This document shows, in pieces, positions 21,571-30,812 of a stretch of DNA of 30,812 nucleotides. This stretch comes from Laetiporus sulphureus 93-53 (Eukaryota > Basidiomycota > Agaricomycetes > Polyporales > Laetiporaceae): assembly GCF_001632365.1 (NCBI RefSeq), contig NW_024468538.1:419973-450784 (forward strand). The letters run 5' to 3'. Each line of letters opens with the position of its first letter. Positions within the stretch are counted from its first letter, which is position 1. Below the pieces are notes generated by a model, which had not been told where the DNA came from, ran no database searches, and saw only the letters and a list, made by a program, of their open reading frames with translations. The position numbers and the translations under genes are program-made.

Positions 21571-23651
21571 TTAATGCTTCATCACGTCTTTCAATTGTGC
21601 CTTGGGCACCGCTTCCTCGTACGCCCTCCTCCTGAGGCGGTGCTTTGTCGCCTGCTCATATGCATACGCATATTTAAACAGTGTCTCCTCGCTGTATGCC
21701 GTCCCCAGGAACGCGATCCCGAAAGGCATCCCCGGCCCGTTCATGCGTGTCGGCGCTGCCTCACCAAGCGGAACGTCGGGCGGTTGGAAGCCGAGGGAGA
21801 CTGTAGCCGCAGGACGAGGTCAGCGCGTGAGAGCTGTAAAACGAAGAAATGCGCAGCCAATGAGCCGCACCTGAGATGATCGGATACCCCGCGACCGCGG
21901 CAGGCTGCGAGGCCTCACTCGCGGGCATTACGATCGCGTCTACATCGTACCTCTTCAGCACGCCATCGATCCCGAGCTCGCGCCCCATGCGATACCCGTG
22001 TGCGAGGGCATCGAAGTAGGCGACGTCCTGCGGCGTGGACTCGGACTTAATGAACCTGGCCGGAGATGAGCTCATACACGGTGCGAGGGAGGTGGAAGGG
22101 ACGCACCTGGACTGGTCATTCCAGAAAGGCTCGACGAGCTCCTTGTCCGCGTGCGTTTTGTTGAACTCAATGAGATCCGCGAGTGTCCGTGTACCCGTCG
22201 GGACCTCGACGAGTTTCGAGAGGTAGCTGTTGACGTTCACCTGTGCACCCATAGCACCAGCATTGAATAGCGTTCCACATCGATCCCGGCACATCCTCAC
22301 CTTAAGATCCCCGCACAGGACCACATCTTCCTTCTCAGCATTCCACCCATGCTCGCCCTCTCCCTCAAAGTCTGCCGGGTCTACCACTTTAGCTCCCAGC
22401 GTCCTCAGCACCTCCAGCGCTTCGTTGAACGCAATCAATATGTTCGCGTCCGCGCCCTCGAGCACCTTCCGCGGCACGCCGAGCCGTGCACCCTTCAAGC
22501 CGTCGCGCCGGAGAGACTTCGTATAGTCCGGGACCGTCGCGAGCTGCCCGAGCGTGTAGTTATCGTGTGGATCACGCCCTGCGATAGCCGAGAGGATAAT
22601 GGCACAGTCTGCGACAGTACGGCACATGGGGCCAACGCTGTCCTGGTGCTCCGAGATGGGTATGACTGCCCACAAGCGCATTCATGAGTCCTCAACCACC
22701 TCGTCACCACAGCTACTCACCTCCCGCCCTCGAAGTCAGCCCCACCGTCGGCTTGAGCCCCACAATATTGTTATTATTGCTCGGCGAGATAATCGATCCG
22801 TCCGTCTCGGAACCGAGCGCGCCCGCGGCGAGTCCAATGGCAACGGCGACGCCGCTACCCGAGCTCGAGCCGGACGGGTCCCCGAGGGGCACGTACGGAC
22901 TCACACACTGCCCGCCGCGCCCGCAGAATCCCGAGGGCACCAACCCGCGGAAGTTCGCCCACTCGGAGAGAGACGCTTTTCCGAGAAGGATCGCGCCTGC
23001 CGCGCGTAGCTTCGCAGAGACGGTCGCGTCGCCTGGGACGATGGAGTCAAGGAGGGCGTATGAGCCTGAAAAACGGTGAGGAGGTGAATGGGTGTGTGGG
23101 TGGGCACGGACCTGCGGTGGTGTTCATCCCTATGCGGCGTTAGGGAACGCTGGAGTCGAGATAAGTGTATGGTGAGACATACCTTCCTCGTGGAGGGTCG
23201 CGATGTTGTCCTTCAGCAGGATTGGAATCCCGTGTAAAGGCCCACGAGGCCCGGACGTCTTCCTTTCCTCGTCGAGTTCCGCCGCCTGCTTGAGCGCGCT
23301 CGGATTGGTCTCGATGACAGCACGCAGCGCGGGACCCTTCAAATTTACTTCATCGATTCGCGCAAAGTATGCCTAGCACGTCCCGCCCACTGTCACCGGT
23401 CTGGGTCCGCAGCCACAGCCAGCATCGACCCGCCTGCTCACCTTTACTAGATCGACGCTGGTGAACCGGCCCTTCCTCAGCCCCTCCTGCAGCTCCTCCA
23501 TGGACGCCTCGTACAGATCGGGGAGACTTCCCGCGCCGAAGATCCAGGACAGCGGAGGCGGGAGGGTCCCGTAGCCATACACTGTCAAGTAGACCCCGAG
23601 CACGACAGCGAGCGTGGACAACGCGGTCAACCGTGGCGTCAGTTTCAGCAT
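21571..23651 (-). CDS. Membrane-anchored amidase-signature hydrolase
   Basis: Hydrolyses amide bonds by the Ser-cisSer-Lys triad; the substrate is unknown. Exons, in transcription order: 23651-23442, 23372-23183, 23129-23112, 23065-22721, 22665-22301, 22240-22107, 22055-21871 and 21800-21571. The introns are 46-70 nt. The sum is 559 codons (558 aa), normal for the family. Residues about 9-25 ([17 protein letters not shown]) form an N-terminal signal or anchor. The triad is Lys124 (GIPILLKDN), a Ser near 207 in SGSSSGS, and the nucleophile Ser near 230 (SETDGSI). Exon 3 is only 18 nt and supplies MNTTA. The start ATG at 23651 puts the hydrophobic segment at the N-terminus; the open frame extends upstream without another ATG. 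It could act on fatty-acid amides or on small amides; the sequence does not decide. Confidence 0.93.
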
Positions 23652-24327
23652 CTCGACAAAGACGCGAGCGAGCTTGTCGGATTGCGTGAGCAACTTCGAG
23701 CTGGCCGACTATATACCGACGCTTATCTGCTTCTACGGCAGCCGTGGACAAGGAACCGAAGAGGCTGTCCACTTCCCGCTGATCAAGAGGTTCCCATAGT
23801 CAGTATTTTCGATTGCGAGCCATTTGAACAAGCATCTGGTGGGGAATATATGGGGGGTCGATGGCGAGTGTGCATTCCGTCGTGAGTTCGTTGCGGGGGC
23901 TTTGCGTCTACATATCTTCAGCCACAGCAGAGTGAGCGTCTCGCGCACGTGACTCCCTGACCATCGAGATTTGAATTTTGGACTTGGGTGGAGTTGGCGC
24001 GGCAGCGCCGGTTCCAAATAACAGATCTAATAGTGAGAAGCAAGTACGATAGACGAAGAAATCACGGAATAAAGTGAGCTCAGTATTGCAAAGGCAGATA
24101 GCATGGATGAAAGCTATTATGCATACACAACTACAGCTCCCACACGTATTCTTCTGATCCCCACTGAACGTTATTCATGACTTCAAACTCATCGCCCATG
24201 ATATCTCGAGACTCCAACACAGGTAGGGTAGCATGGTCTTCCTTCTATGCACCACAGATATTCTCCGTAAGTCACATTGAAAGTAGTAAGTGGAAGAGAA
24301 TATTCTTCAGTGAAGTGGACTTGAAGT
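23652..24327. other. Upstream region of the amidase gene
   Basis: This should hold the amidase promoter (gene leftward from 23651). A GC-rich hairpin with arms GGCGC and GCGCC lies at about 23997-24009. I find no gene. The right border is the target site of the hAT-like element. Confidence 0.4.
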
Positions 24328-24873
24328 TAAGGCTCCAACTATCTATACTATTTACACTCCTGAGGTGTAAATAAATAGTATATAGTAAATAGTTGTCTAT
24401 ATATCATATAAACAGTTTATATAAAGTTTATATAGTTTTTTTGGTTCCAGCTTTTGGTAGAATTTTACTCAACTGTGAGCAGCCTCTGTGATTGTTGAGT
24501 CCTTTAAGGAGCTGCATGCATCAGCACGCACGTGACAGTGGGCAGAAAACAAACATTCAATGTCAACACTTGCACCAGAAATGACAAGGAAATCTTATGT
24601 AATACAAGAAATGACAAGAAACTCATGTTCATGAGCCTATATGATGATCAACTGTCAGTAGTGGCTTTTGTCAAACAGTATGACTTTCAATTGGCTCACT
24701 GTTGCACTGTTGTTCTAGCAATTGTGCACTCAATGGCCCTATATCTCAATAAAACTATTTATACTATATATATACATCTATTTACTATGTACAGGCCCAA
24801 CTGTAAATAAACAGATATAGTAAACAGTTAAAACTATGTAACACAGTATATAGATAGAAATGTTGGAGCCTTA
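24328..24873. mobile_element. Non-autonomous hAT-type element (MITE)
   Basis: The 546-bp segment starts with TAAGGCTCCAAC and ends with its exact reverse complement GTTGGAGCCTTA (12-bp terminal inverted repeats). It is flanked by the same 8-bp sequence CTTGAAGT at 24320-24327 and 24874-24881. An 8-bp target duplication plus TARGG-like ends are diagnostic of the hAT superfamily. It has no transposase frame. Both subterminal zones are AT-rich and repeat motifs such as ACTATTTA and TAAATAG, which may be transposase-binding repeats. Confidence 0.85.
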
Positions 24874-24985
24874 CTTGAAGTGAACCACAGTCATCAAATG
24901 AGCGGGGCTGGTTAATACAGGACCATTGGTTTATCATCGGTGAGGTACCTTGCACCCCATAGATCACGACATAGGCCAGTTTGAT

Positions 24986-25419
24986 TGTAAGGGCTCGACT
25001 CAATAGAGGAGGGCGCTACGAGAGGCAAAGATGACGAGGAGCGAATAGGATCAAATAAGAAGGATGTCGAGTATTTACTGGAGTTGCTTCTGTGACGATT
25101 CCTAGCAAATTGGCGCAGCTTATATATATGCGACTCATGCGAGATGCATGCAATACTAAGGCAGAATGTAATGGACATGTCATAAGAATGAGATCATTCA
25201 GTGGAGAGATGAGCACATAAGGGATCATCTGAGCTAAGGCGAAGTAAACCAAGAATATAGTCTGAGCCCTGGCATGGAGCAGTCGCCTCGAGGCTACTCG
25301 ACTGTGAGCAGCCAGGAACACTGTGATGGAGCATATGAAGCGCATGACAAGGCAGGTGTGACGAGAGCTGGCACAGCGACAGAATGGCAGGAACCCGCTG
25401 CATGAGTGCGATGATGACA
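24986..25419 (-). repeat. Probable 3' LTR of the chromovirus (boundaries uncertain)
   Basis: Read on the minus strand, a purine-rich tract (GAACGGGGATGG, complement of 25420-25431) precedes TGTCATC at 25419. A TATA box (CATATATATAAG) lies near 25120, as in an LTR promoter. The proposed end is ..CCCTTACA at 24986, giving TG..CA ends. It lies downstream of the pol stop, where the 3' LTR should be. No second copy is visible in the window, so the left boundary is a guess. Confidence 0.4.
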
Positions 25420-26220
25420 CCATCCCCGTTCAAGGTGGAGTGCTGCAACATGATTCAAAGGTCGAGTTGCACAGGAGGTCGAGAGATGTGGCTGGTGCAA
25501 GTCATAGTGCACGAAGGTGGTGTATACGAAAGATGAAGATTCAGATGCACAGGAGGTGATGAGGTGGAGCCCAAAAATTGGGCAAGAGATACAGGGTCAA
25601 GAGGTAGAAGCTGAGTAGAAGGGATGTTAGTAGGAGGGGTCACATCCAAAGATGTGGGAGGTTCCAAAAATTGGGATATGCATCAATCGAGAACGATGCG
25701 ATGCAGACGAGGCAGCTTTGGATGCCGGCAAAGGAAACATTTGAGCTGCTCATTGAGTGAGGAAGGGATGTCAGAGAGAGCAATCCAAGACCGTTCAGAA
25801 ACTGGCTGGTCCTTCCAATGTATGAAATAGTTATACTGGCGCCCAACCTTTCGACAGTCGATGAAGGTCTCGATCTGCGAAAGATCAGACTGGAGCTCGA
25901 TGTGTGTGGGATGCACAGGAGTGCGATGAAGAACATCAGTGAGAAGTTGATATGGCTCGAGGAGGGAGACATGGAAGACCGGATGGAGATGCGACATAGA
26001 CAGTGGCAGCTTAAGTTTGAATGAGCATGAGCCACAGGCACGTTCGATTGAATATGGGCCAAGCTTCCGATAATCGAGCTTGTCAGAGGGGCACATGGTT
26101 TTGATGTTACGGTGCAAGATCCAGATGAGATCGCTGGGCTGGAACGTGAGAGCAGCAGAGAGGTGGCAATTATAAAAATGCACCTGTGAGGCTTGGGCGT
26201 GTGTGAGTTCCACACGCAAC

Positions 26221-27037
26221 TGTCACGGCTAAGCTTTGCCACACGAGACATGACGCCCATGGGTGCTTCACACATGACCTGCTCATGGATGACCTTTATA
26301 CTGAGTGCCTTGTAAGGCCCCAGGGTCTCACTTGGAGTGGTGACTCCAGATCCAACATAAAAGGGTGGCGAGCCCCCTATCAGCCAATGGTAGGCAAGGA
26401 CGAGTGAGTGGCGATAGGCCTCACTGTCGAGCTGACTCAGGGATGAAGGGTTATGGCAAGCCACGATGGATGAGAGAAATAGATGAATAAGACTGAGGGC
26501 TACCTCAGTCGCATAGGGCATATATATACATGTGGGGCTGGACCCTGGTCACTCTAACTACGGTGTACCTACTGAGGTCCTAGCAAGCCACATATGCATA
26601 TTACATAATGTGCTACAGCCAATAGCAATGTACCTACTAGTAAATACTGTATGGTCATTGGTGGGCCGTAGTCACATGCATAAGGCCATGGTCCGTGCGG
26701 CATTCCATCGGGGTGCCGTCTCGGCCATGAGGTATAAGGCTGACCTCCTTACCAATCCAGACCTCGGTGTCCTGTGCCTATGCCCGAGCCTATTGAGTGG
26801 CTATCAGGATGTCATGTGCTTGAGCGTCTTTTAAGGTCACGTGCCAGGGGCGCTTGATTGGGTGCTACCTTGTGGGTCACATGATGTGTCGATTGGCGCA
26901 GACAATCGATAAGATCCTTGAGTGCTTAGCTGATCATCAATGATGTCGCATGGCTTTTGTGGCTGCTGTTGGTGACGCTGCTTGAGTCCAGTTACCGTAG
27001 GGCCTTCCGAATAGGGAAGTGCTAGTATACTGTGACA
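26221..27037 (-). mobile_element. Solo LTR inserted in the integrase region
   Basis: The 817-bp segment starts TGTCACGG and ends CTGTGACA. It is flanked by an exact 5-bp duplication, GCAAC (26216-26220 and 27038-27042). Removing the segment and one copy joins the two halves of the integrase in register. The TG..CA ends, the 5-bp duplication and a TATA-like CATGTATATATATG (about 26520-26533, minus strand) identify an LTR. There is no internal coding region, so it is a solo LTR left by recombination. The minus-strand frame from 26521 that runs through the left border is chance. Confidence 0.85.
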
Positions 27038-27333
27038 GCAACTCATCGTGGATGAGTCATAATCAGTCGGTGAGGTTGGCAGCAGCAGGAACAGTGGAGC
27101 GCATAGTGAGACGAGGTTCAAAGGTAGGATGGAAACCAAAGTTTGCAAAGTAAAGTGTTTGCTTTGCAGAAGTATTCACTGCATTGTTGAAGGCAAACTC
27201 CGTGAGAGGAAGGTAATCGACCCAGTCATCTTGTTGGTAAGATGTGAATGCATGGAGGTAGGTCTCTAGCATTTGATTAGTGCACTCGGTAAGGCCATTG
27301 GACTGTGGGTGATAGGCTGTGGAGGTACGAAGG

Positions 27334-27986
27334 TGTCACGGATCACCGTAGACAAAGGTAGACAAACTAAAACTCCAGTCCCTTAAAGGGTACTCTGGAG
27401 TAAAAGACCGGATGATCTGTATGATGAGCTCGTCGACGAGCGAGCCCCTTCAGTTGACACTTATACTCACTTGGTTTATGTGGTGGAGCTGGGTGGCGAG
27501 CGAGGCTATGATGCGTGAATAGATGTATTAGGCTTGTTAGGCCTGTAGTAGCTGTCATGGTGGATGAAGGAGAATAAGACTGAGATCTGTCTCCCGTCTG
27601 CCCTGGTCTTATATACATGTGAGGAATGCTACTGTATAGTACTTACATAAGTATCTTCCATAGTGCCCATTGGCTAGCATTACCATCGTACGATGTGTTT
27701 TTAATAATATGATTGGTGCCTATGAATAGTGCAGCATGACGGAGCTCCGGGTGGTGCTACCTGAGTCATTTGGTGTGGATGACTGAAGCCAAGGTAAGCT
27801 GACTGAGCGACTTAGTCAGGGTCAGTGTCGGGGCCGATGGTCGATGGTCAAGTCATGTGATGTGTTTCTATATATAGTAAGGTCAATGGCTGACCTGTCA
27901 TGTGATGTGTAAGATGAAATGAAATGATAAATGTAAACTAAGTGTATCTATGTTCCATATATAGGTTGTCTGACGAAACCGTGACA
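27334..27986 (-). mobile_element. Solo LTR inserted in the integrase core
   Basis: The 653-bp segment starts TGTCACGG and ends CCGTGACA. It is flanked by GAAGG (27329-27333) and GAAGA (27987-27991), a 5-bp duplication with one mismatch. Excision rejoins the integrase reading LLKIDL to RTSTAYHPQ. A TATA box (GTATATAAG, minus strand, about 27612) followed about 30-40 bp on by CTCAGTCTTATTC resembles the layout of the other solo LTR, so the two families are related though their lengths differ. A short hairpin (ACTCCAG..CTGGAGT, 27372-27401) lies near its left end. Confidence 0.8.
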
Positions 27987-30605
27987 GAAGATCGATCTTG
28001 AGCAGATGTGCGAGTTCGGACCAGAATTTGAAGATGAAGATGGATCTGCGATCTGAGACAATTGAATCGGGGAGTCCGTGATGGCAGAAGATGCAATCAA
28101 CAAAAAGATATGCAAGATCTGGGGGCAGTGATCATTTCGAGGCAGGAAACGAAGTGTGCAGCTCGAGTGAGGCGATCACAGACCACCCAAATAGAGTCAT
28201 AGCCATGCAATCGGGGTAGTTTCACAACAAATCCATAGAGATGGAGTGCCAGGGCCTATTGGGGATGTCGAGAGGCTGGAGCAGGCCGTATGGCTTGTGT
28301 CGTGGAGTCTTGATGCAAGCACAAGTGTTGCAAGCAGCGACGTATTGACGGACAAAGGTGTGCATGCTGGGCCATGAGTAGTCATGTTTGATGAGGCTAA
28401 GCATGTGTGCTCGACCGGGATGTCCAGCGATGAGTGCATCATGACGAGACTTCAATACCTCAGCATGAAGTGGTGGAGGGACATATAAGCAGTGTTTATG
28501 GAAGACAAGATTCTCCTGAACAATGAAGTCATCATTTCCAGTGGCAATGGCTTCGTGTCACTGTACATCGTGCTTGATTGCATCCTTGAAGCGTTCAAGG
28601 AGTTCAGAATTGTCGAGGGCGAGAGCACTCAAAGAAGCAATTGAGATGGTGGAAGCAGGTGGAGGAGTACACGACATTTTGTCGAGATAGATACGCTCCA
28701 TGTGCATGTCCATGAGAAGCATCTTGCACTGTTGTAGAAGTGCATCATCCCCCGCTTGAGATGCAAAGTCAGAATGACAAGACAGAGCATCAGCGGAATT
28801 GCGTGAACCAGGAGCATAGTTCAGCTGAAAGTTGAACTCAGAAAGGAGCATGGACCAGTGAGCCTGGCGATGATTGAGCACCCATGAAGACATAAAATAT
28901 TTGAGATTCTTGTGATCTGAGATGACAGAGACAGGAGTGGACGTGCTGATGAGCCAGGCATGCATGTCGTGGAAGGAGTTGATGATAGCAAGAAGTTCCT
29001 TATCATATACTTCATAATTGATCTCAGCAGATGAGAGCTTGCATGAGTAGTATGCCACTGGATGTAGAAGGCCCTTTTCATCAGGCTGGAGGTGAATACC
29101 GGCAATGGCGAAGTCCGATGCATCAGTCATAAGAGTAGAGGGGAGTGAAGGATCAAAATGTAGGAGGATTGAAGCAGAGAGGAAGGCTGCCTTGAGGGTT
29201 TCGAAAGATGTGCGGGCAGCAGGTGTGAATGAAAATTCGTTGGAATCCTTCTTGGTGAGCGCATTGAGAGCGAGCACTTTGTCAGCGTAATTTTCGATAA
29301 ACTGTCGATAGAAGTTGGTGAAACTGAGGAACGCTTGAACGTCATAGAGCGTCCGAGGAATGGGCCAATCGGACACAGTCTGGAGTTTCTTTGGCTTCAT
29401 CTTAATATTATCGGCACTGACAATGTAGCCAAGGTATTCGACGAATGTCTTGTCGAATTCGCATTTCTTAGCATTGACATAGAGTCCAGCAGTTTGCAGA
29501 CATTGGAGGACCTGTTGGACATGAACATCATGATGGTCTTGTGTGCGGGAGAAAATAAGGATGTCATCAAGGTAGACAACGCAAGTGATATCGAGAAGGT
29601 TGCAGAGCGTGTCTTGAATGAATGCCTGAAAAGTTGCGGGAGCATTGGTAAGGCCAAACGGCATCACTGTGTATTTGAAGAGGCCCAAGTGAGTATGGAA
29701 TGCAGTTTTCCACTCATCGCCCTCCCAGATGCGGATGAGATTGAAGGCATTCTTGAGGTCGAGTACGGAGAATACCTTGCAGCCTTGAACACAGTCAAGC
29801 AGATCGTTAACCAGGGGGAGAGGATAGCAGTTTTTTTGGTGATAGAGTTGAGTTCACAACAATCGATGCAGAGGTGCAGCTCCCCAGTCTTCTTGTGTAC
29901 GAACAGGATAGAAGAAGCAGCTGGAGAAGTCGAGTGTCGGATGAAACCTTTCTTGAGGTTGGATTCAATGTAGTCGAACAATGCTGTTCGTTCGCCCTGT
30001 GAGAGTGAGTAGATCAGGCTGAACAGAGGAGTCATGCCATCCTCAATGTCAATAGCCATATCATACGGTTGATGAGGAGGAAGTTGGTCGACATCAATGG
30101 GAGAGAAGACAGAGGCCCATGGATGGTACTTTTCAGGGAGTGAGGTGTGGATATGTTCAGCAGCAGGGGGCAGTTCTGGTGGAGGGGTTTTCGCAGGAGT
30201 CAAAGATGGTGGAGGAGAGGTGTTAATGAAAGTGATAGTATCATGAGAGCCAGAAGGCGTATACCAGATAATGGCAGCGACATTATGCTTGGCGCACTTA
30301 GCAAAACATGAGGAGTTGATGAGAGAAATGTTTATAGCAGGAGATGGCTGAGTGTCCTCAGCTGAAGAGAATATAGCTGAGAAGAGCTGTCAGTAACCAG
30401 AGCCAAGGACAGGTCAGTGAGAGGAAAGAAGTGGAACAAAGGGAAATGTCACGAAAGAGGTGATGCCTCCAGTATGTCGCAAGCATTCCAGGCAGTGAAC
30501 AGTGTCAGGAATCATAGGATGGAGAGTGTTGCTGCATAGACCAAGGCCTAAGCTGACAGATGTAGCAGAGAGTGTGGAGATAGAGGTTAAGGGCACAGGG
30601 GGTGG

Positions 30606-30812
30606 TGTTATGAAGCGTTCCCTGCTAAAACGTTCAGAACCACGTGTGCTTTCTCACACGTACTAGTCCACAGTGTGGACAGAGACTTAGATATCAAATA
30701 TACCTAACGTCTCCAATAGTCAAGCAGACTATTAGCAGGGTTTATAGTGTGGTCAAGCCTAGTAGACGATGTAGCAGTGAGGTCCTCACTCTACCCTTGC
30801 TAGGCCTTGGCC
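30606..30812. repeat. Possible start of another LTR, cut by the window edge
   Basis: The protein-like pol reading fades by about 30600. From 30606 the sequence starts TGTTATGAAGCG, a TG-beginning end typical of LTRs, and has no coding content to the window end. Without the other end or a duplicated target site this is only a suggestion. Confidence 0.2.

Larger units (their letters stand above)
25683..30600 (-). pseudogene. Decayed Ty3/gypsy chromovirus pol (protease remnant, RT, RNase H, integrase, chromodomain)
   Basis: Order on the minus strand: a poor protease/linker remnant (about 30600-30230); reverse transcriptase (about 30200-29300, with GLTNAPATFQ and the YLDD active site near 29574-29563); RNase H (about 29160-28800, MTDASDF); a zinc-binding region (about 28440-28300); an integrase core with HGLPDSIVSD and TAYHPQSNG; an integrase C-terminus; and a chromodomain near 25877-25764 (IETFIDCRKVGRQYNYFIHW). 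Breaks: a frame change at the 7-T run 29831-29837; an in-frame TGA at 28558-28560; two frame changes between about 28230 and 28100; TGA stops near 27043-27056; and two inserted LTRs (26221-27037 and 27334-27986). No gag is seen. The element cannot encode an intact polyprotein. Confidence 0.9.

Noticed and set aside
25640..26521. A 293-codon minus-strand frame.
   Set aside because: It crosses the LTR/integrase junction at 26220 and is not in the integrase frame; the integrase C-terminus and chromodomain lie in another frame.
29335..29973. A 212-codon plus-strand frame.
   Set aside because: It is antisense to the reverse transcriptase of the retroelement.
1..30812. A defence island, CRISPR array, biosynthetic cluster or other multi-gene system.
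   Set aside because: The genes are unrelated eukaryotic genes with separate introns and promoters, no repeat-spacer array is present, and no cluster of linked enzymes is seen.

Overview
The window looks like nuclear DNA from a filamentous basidiomycete, probably an Agaricomycete (mushroom or polypore). Its genes are cut by many introns of about 46-75 nt with GT..AG ends, some exons are extremely short, and the right end carries a decayed chromodomain-bearing Ty3/gypsy element. The lineage is inferred from gene style only; no rRNA or marker gene is present.

Layout, left to right. (1) 1-898: a small inverted-repeat element at the window edge, an AT-rich stretch, a three-unit 70-bp tandem repeat and two GC-rich palindromes. 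(2) 899-5510, plus strand: a 26-exon gene for an OCRL/INPP5B-type inositol polyphosphate 5-phosphatase (PH-like, 5-phosphatase, ASH and RhoGAP-like domains). All exon joins keep frame, and one exon is only 4 nt long. (3) 5511-8642: no gene I can support. (4) 8643-10064, minus: a six-exon cyclophilin-40 (peptidyl-prolyl isomerase plus TPR). (5) 10065-14793: mostly unassigned, with one weak membrane-protein candidate. (6) 14794-15131: a foldback element with two 140-bp arms. (7) 15385-17163, plus: a leucine-rich, F-box-family-like protein with no visible F-box. (8) 17575-19799, minus: a 698-aa protein-kinase-fold protein lacking the catalytic-loop Asp. (9) 21178-21336, plus: a tiny predicted secreted peptide. 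(10) 21571-23651, minus: an eight-exon membrane-anchored amidase-signature hydrolase. (11) 24328-24873: a hAT-type non-autonomous element. (12) About 24986-30605, minus: a decayed Ty3/gypsy chromovirus pol region into which two solo LTRs have inserted, one with an exact 5-bp target duplication and one with a near-exact one. A possible further LTR runs off the right edge.

The host genes do not form an operon or an obvious cluster; they look like independent housekeeping and lineage-specific genes between transposon debris. The phosphatase acts in phosphoinositide and membrane-traffic control, Cyp40 in the Hsp90 chaperone cycle, and the amidase in amide hydrolysis on unknown substrates. I found no convincing new multi-gene system. 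The most unusual observations are the 4-nt exon inside the catalytic motif of the phosphatase, the foldback element, the kinase-fold protein without its catalytic Asp, and the nested LTRs.
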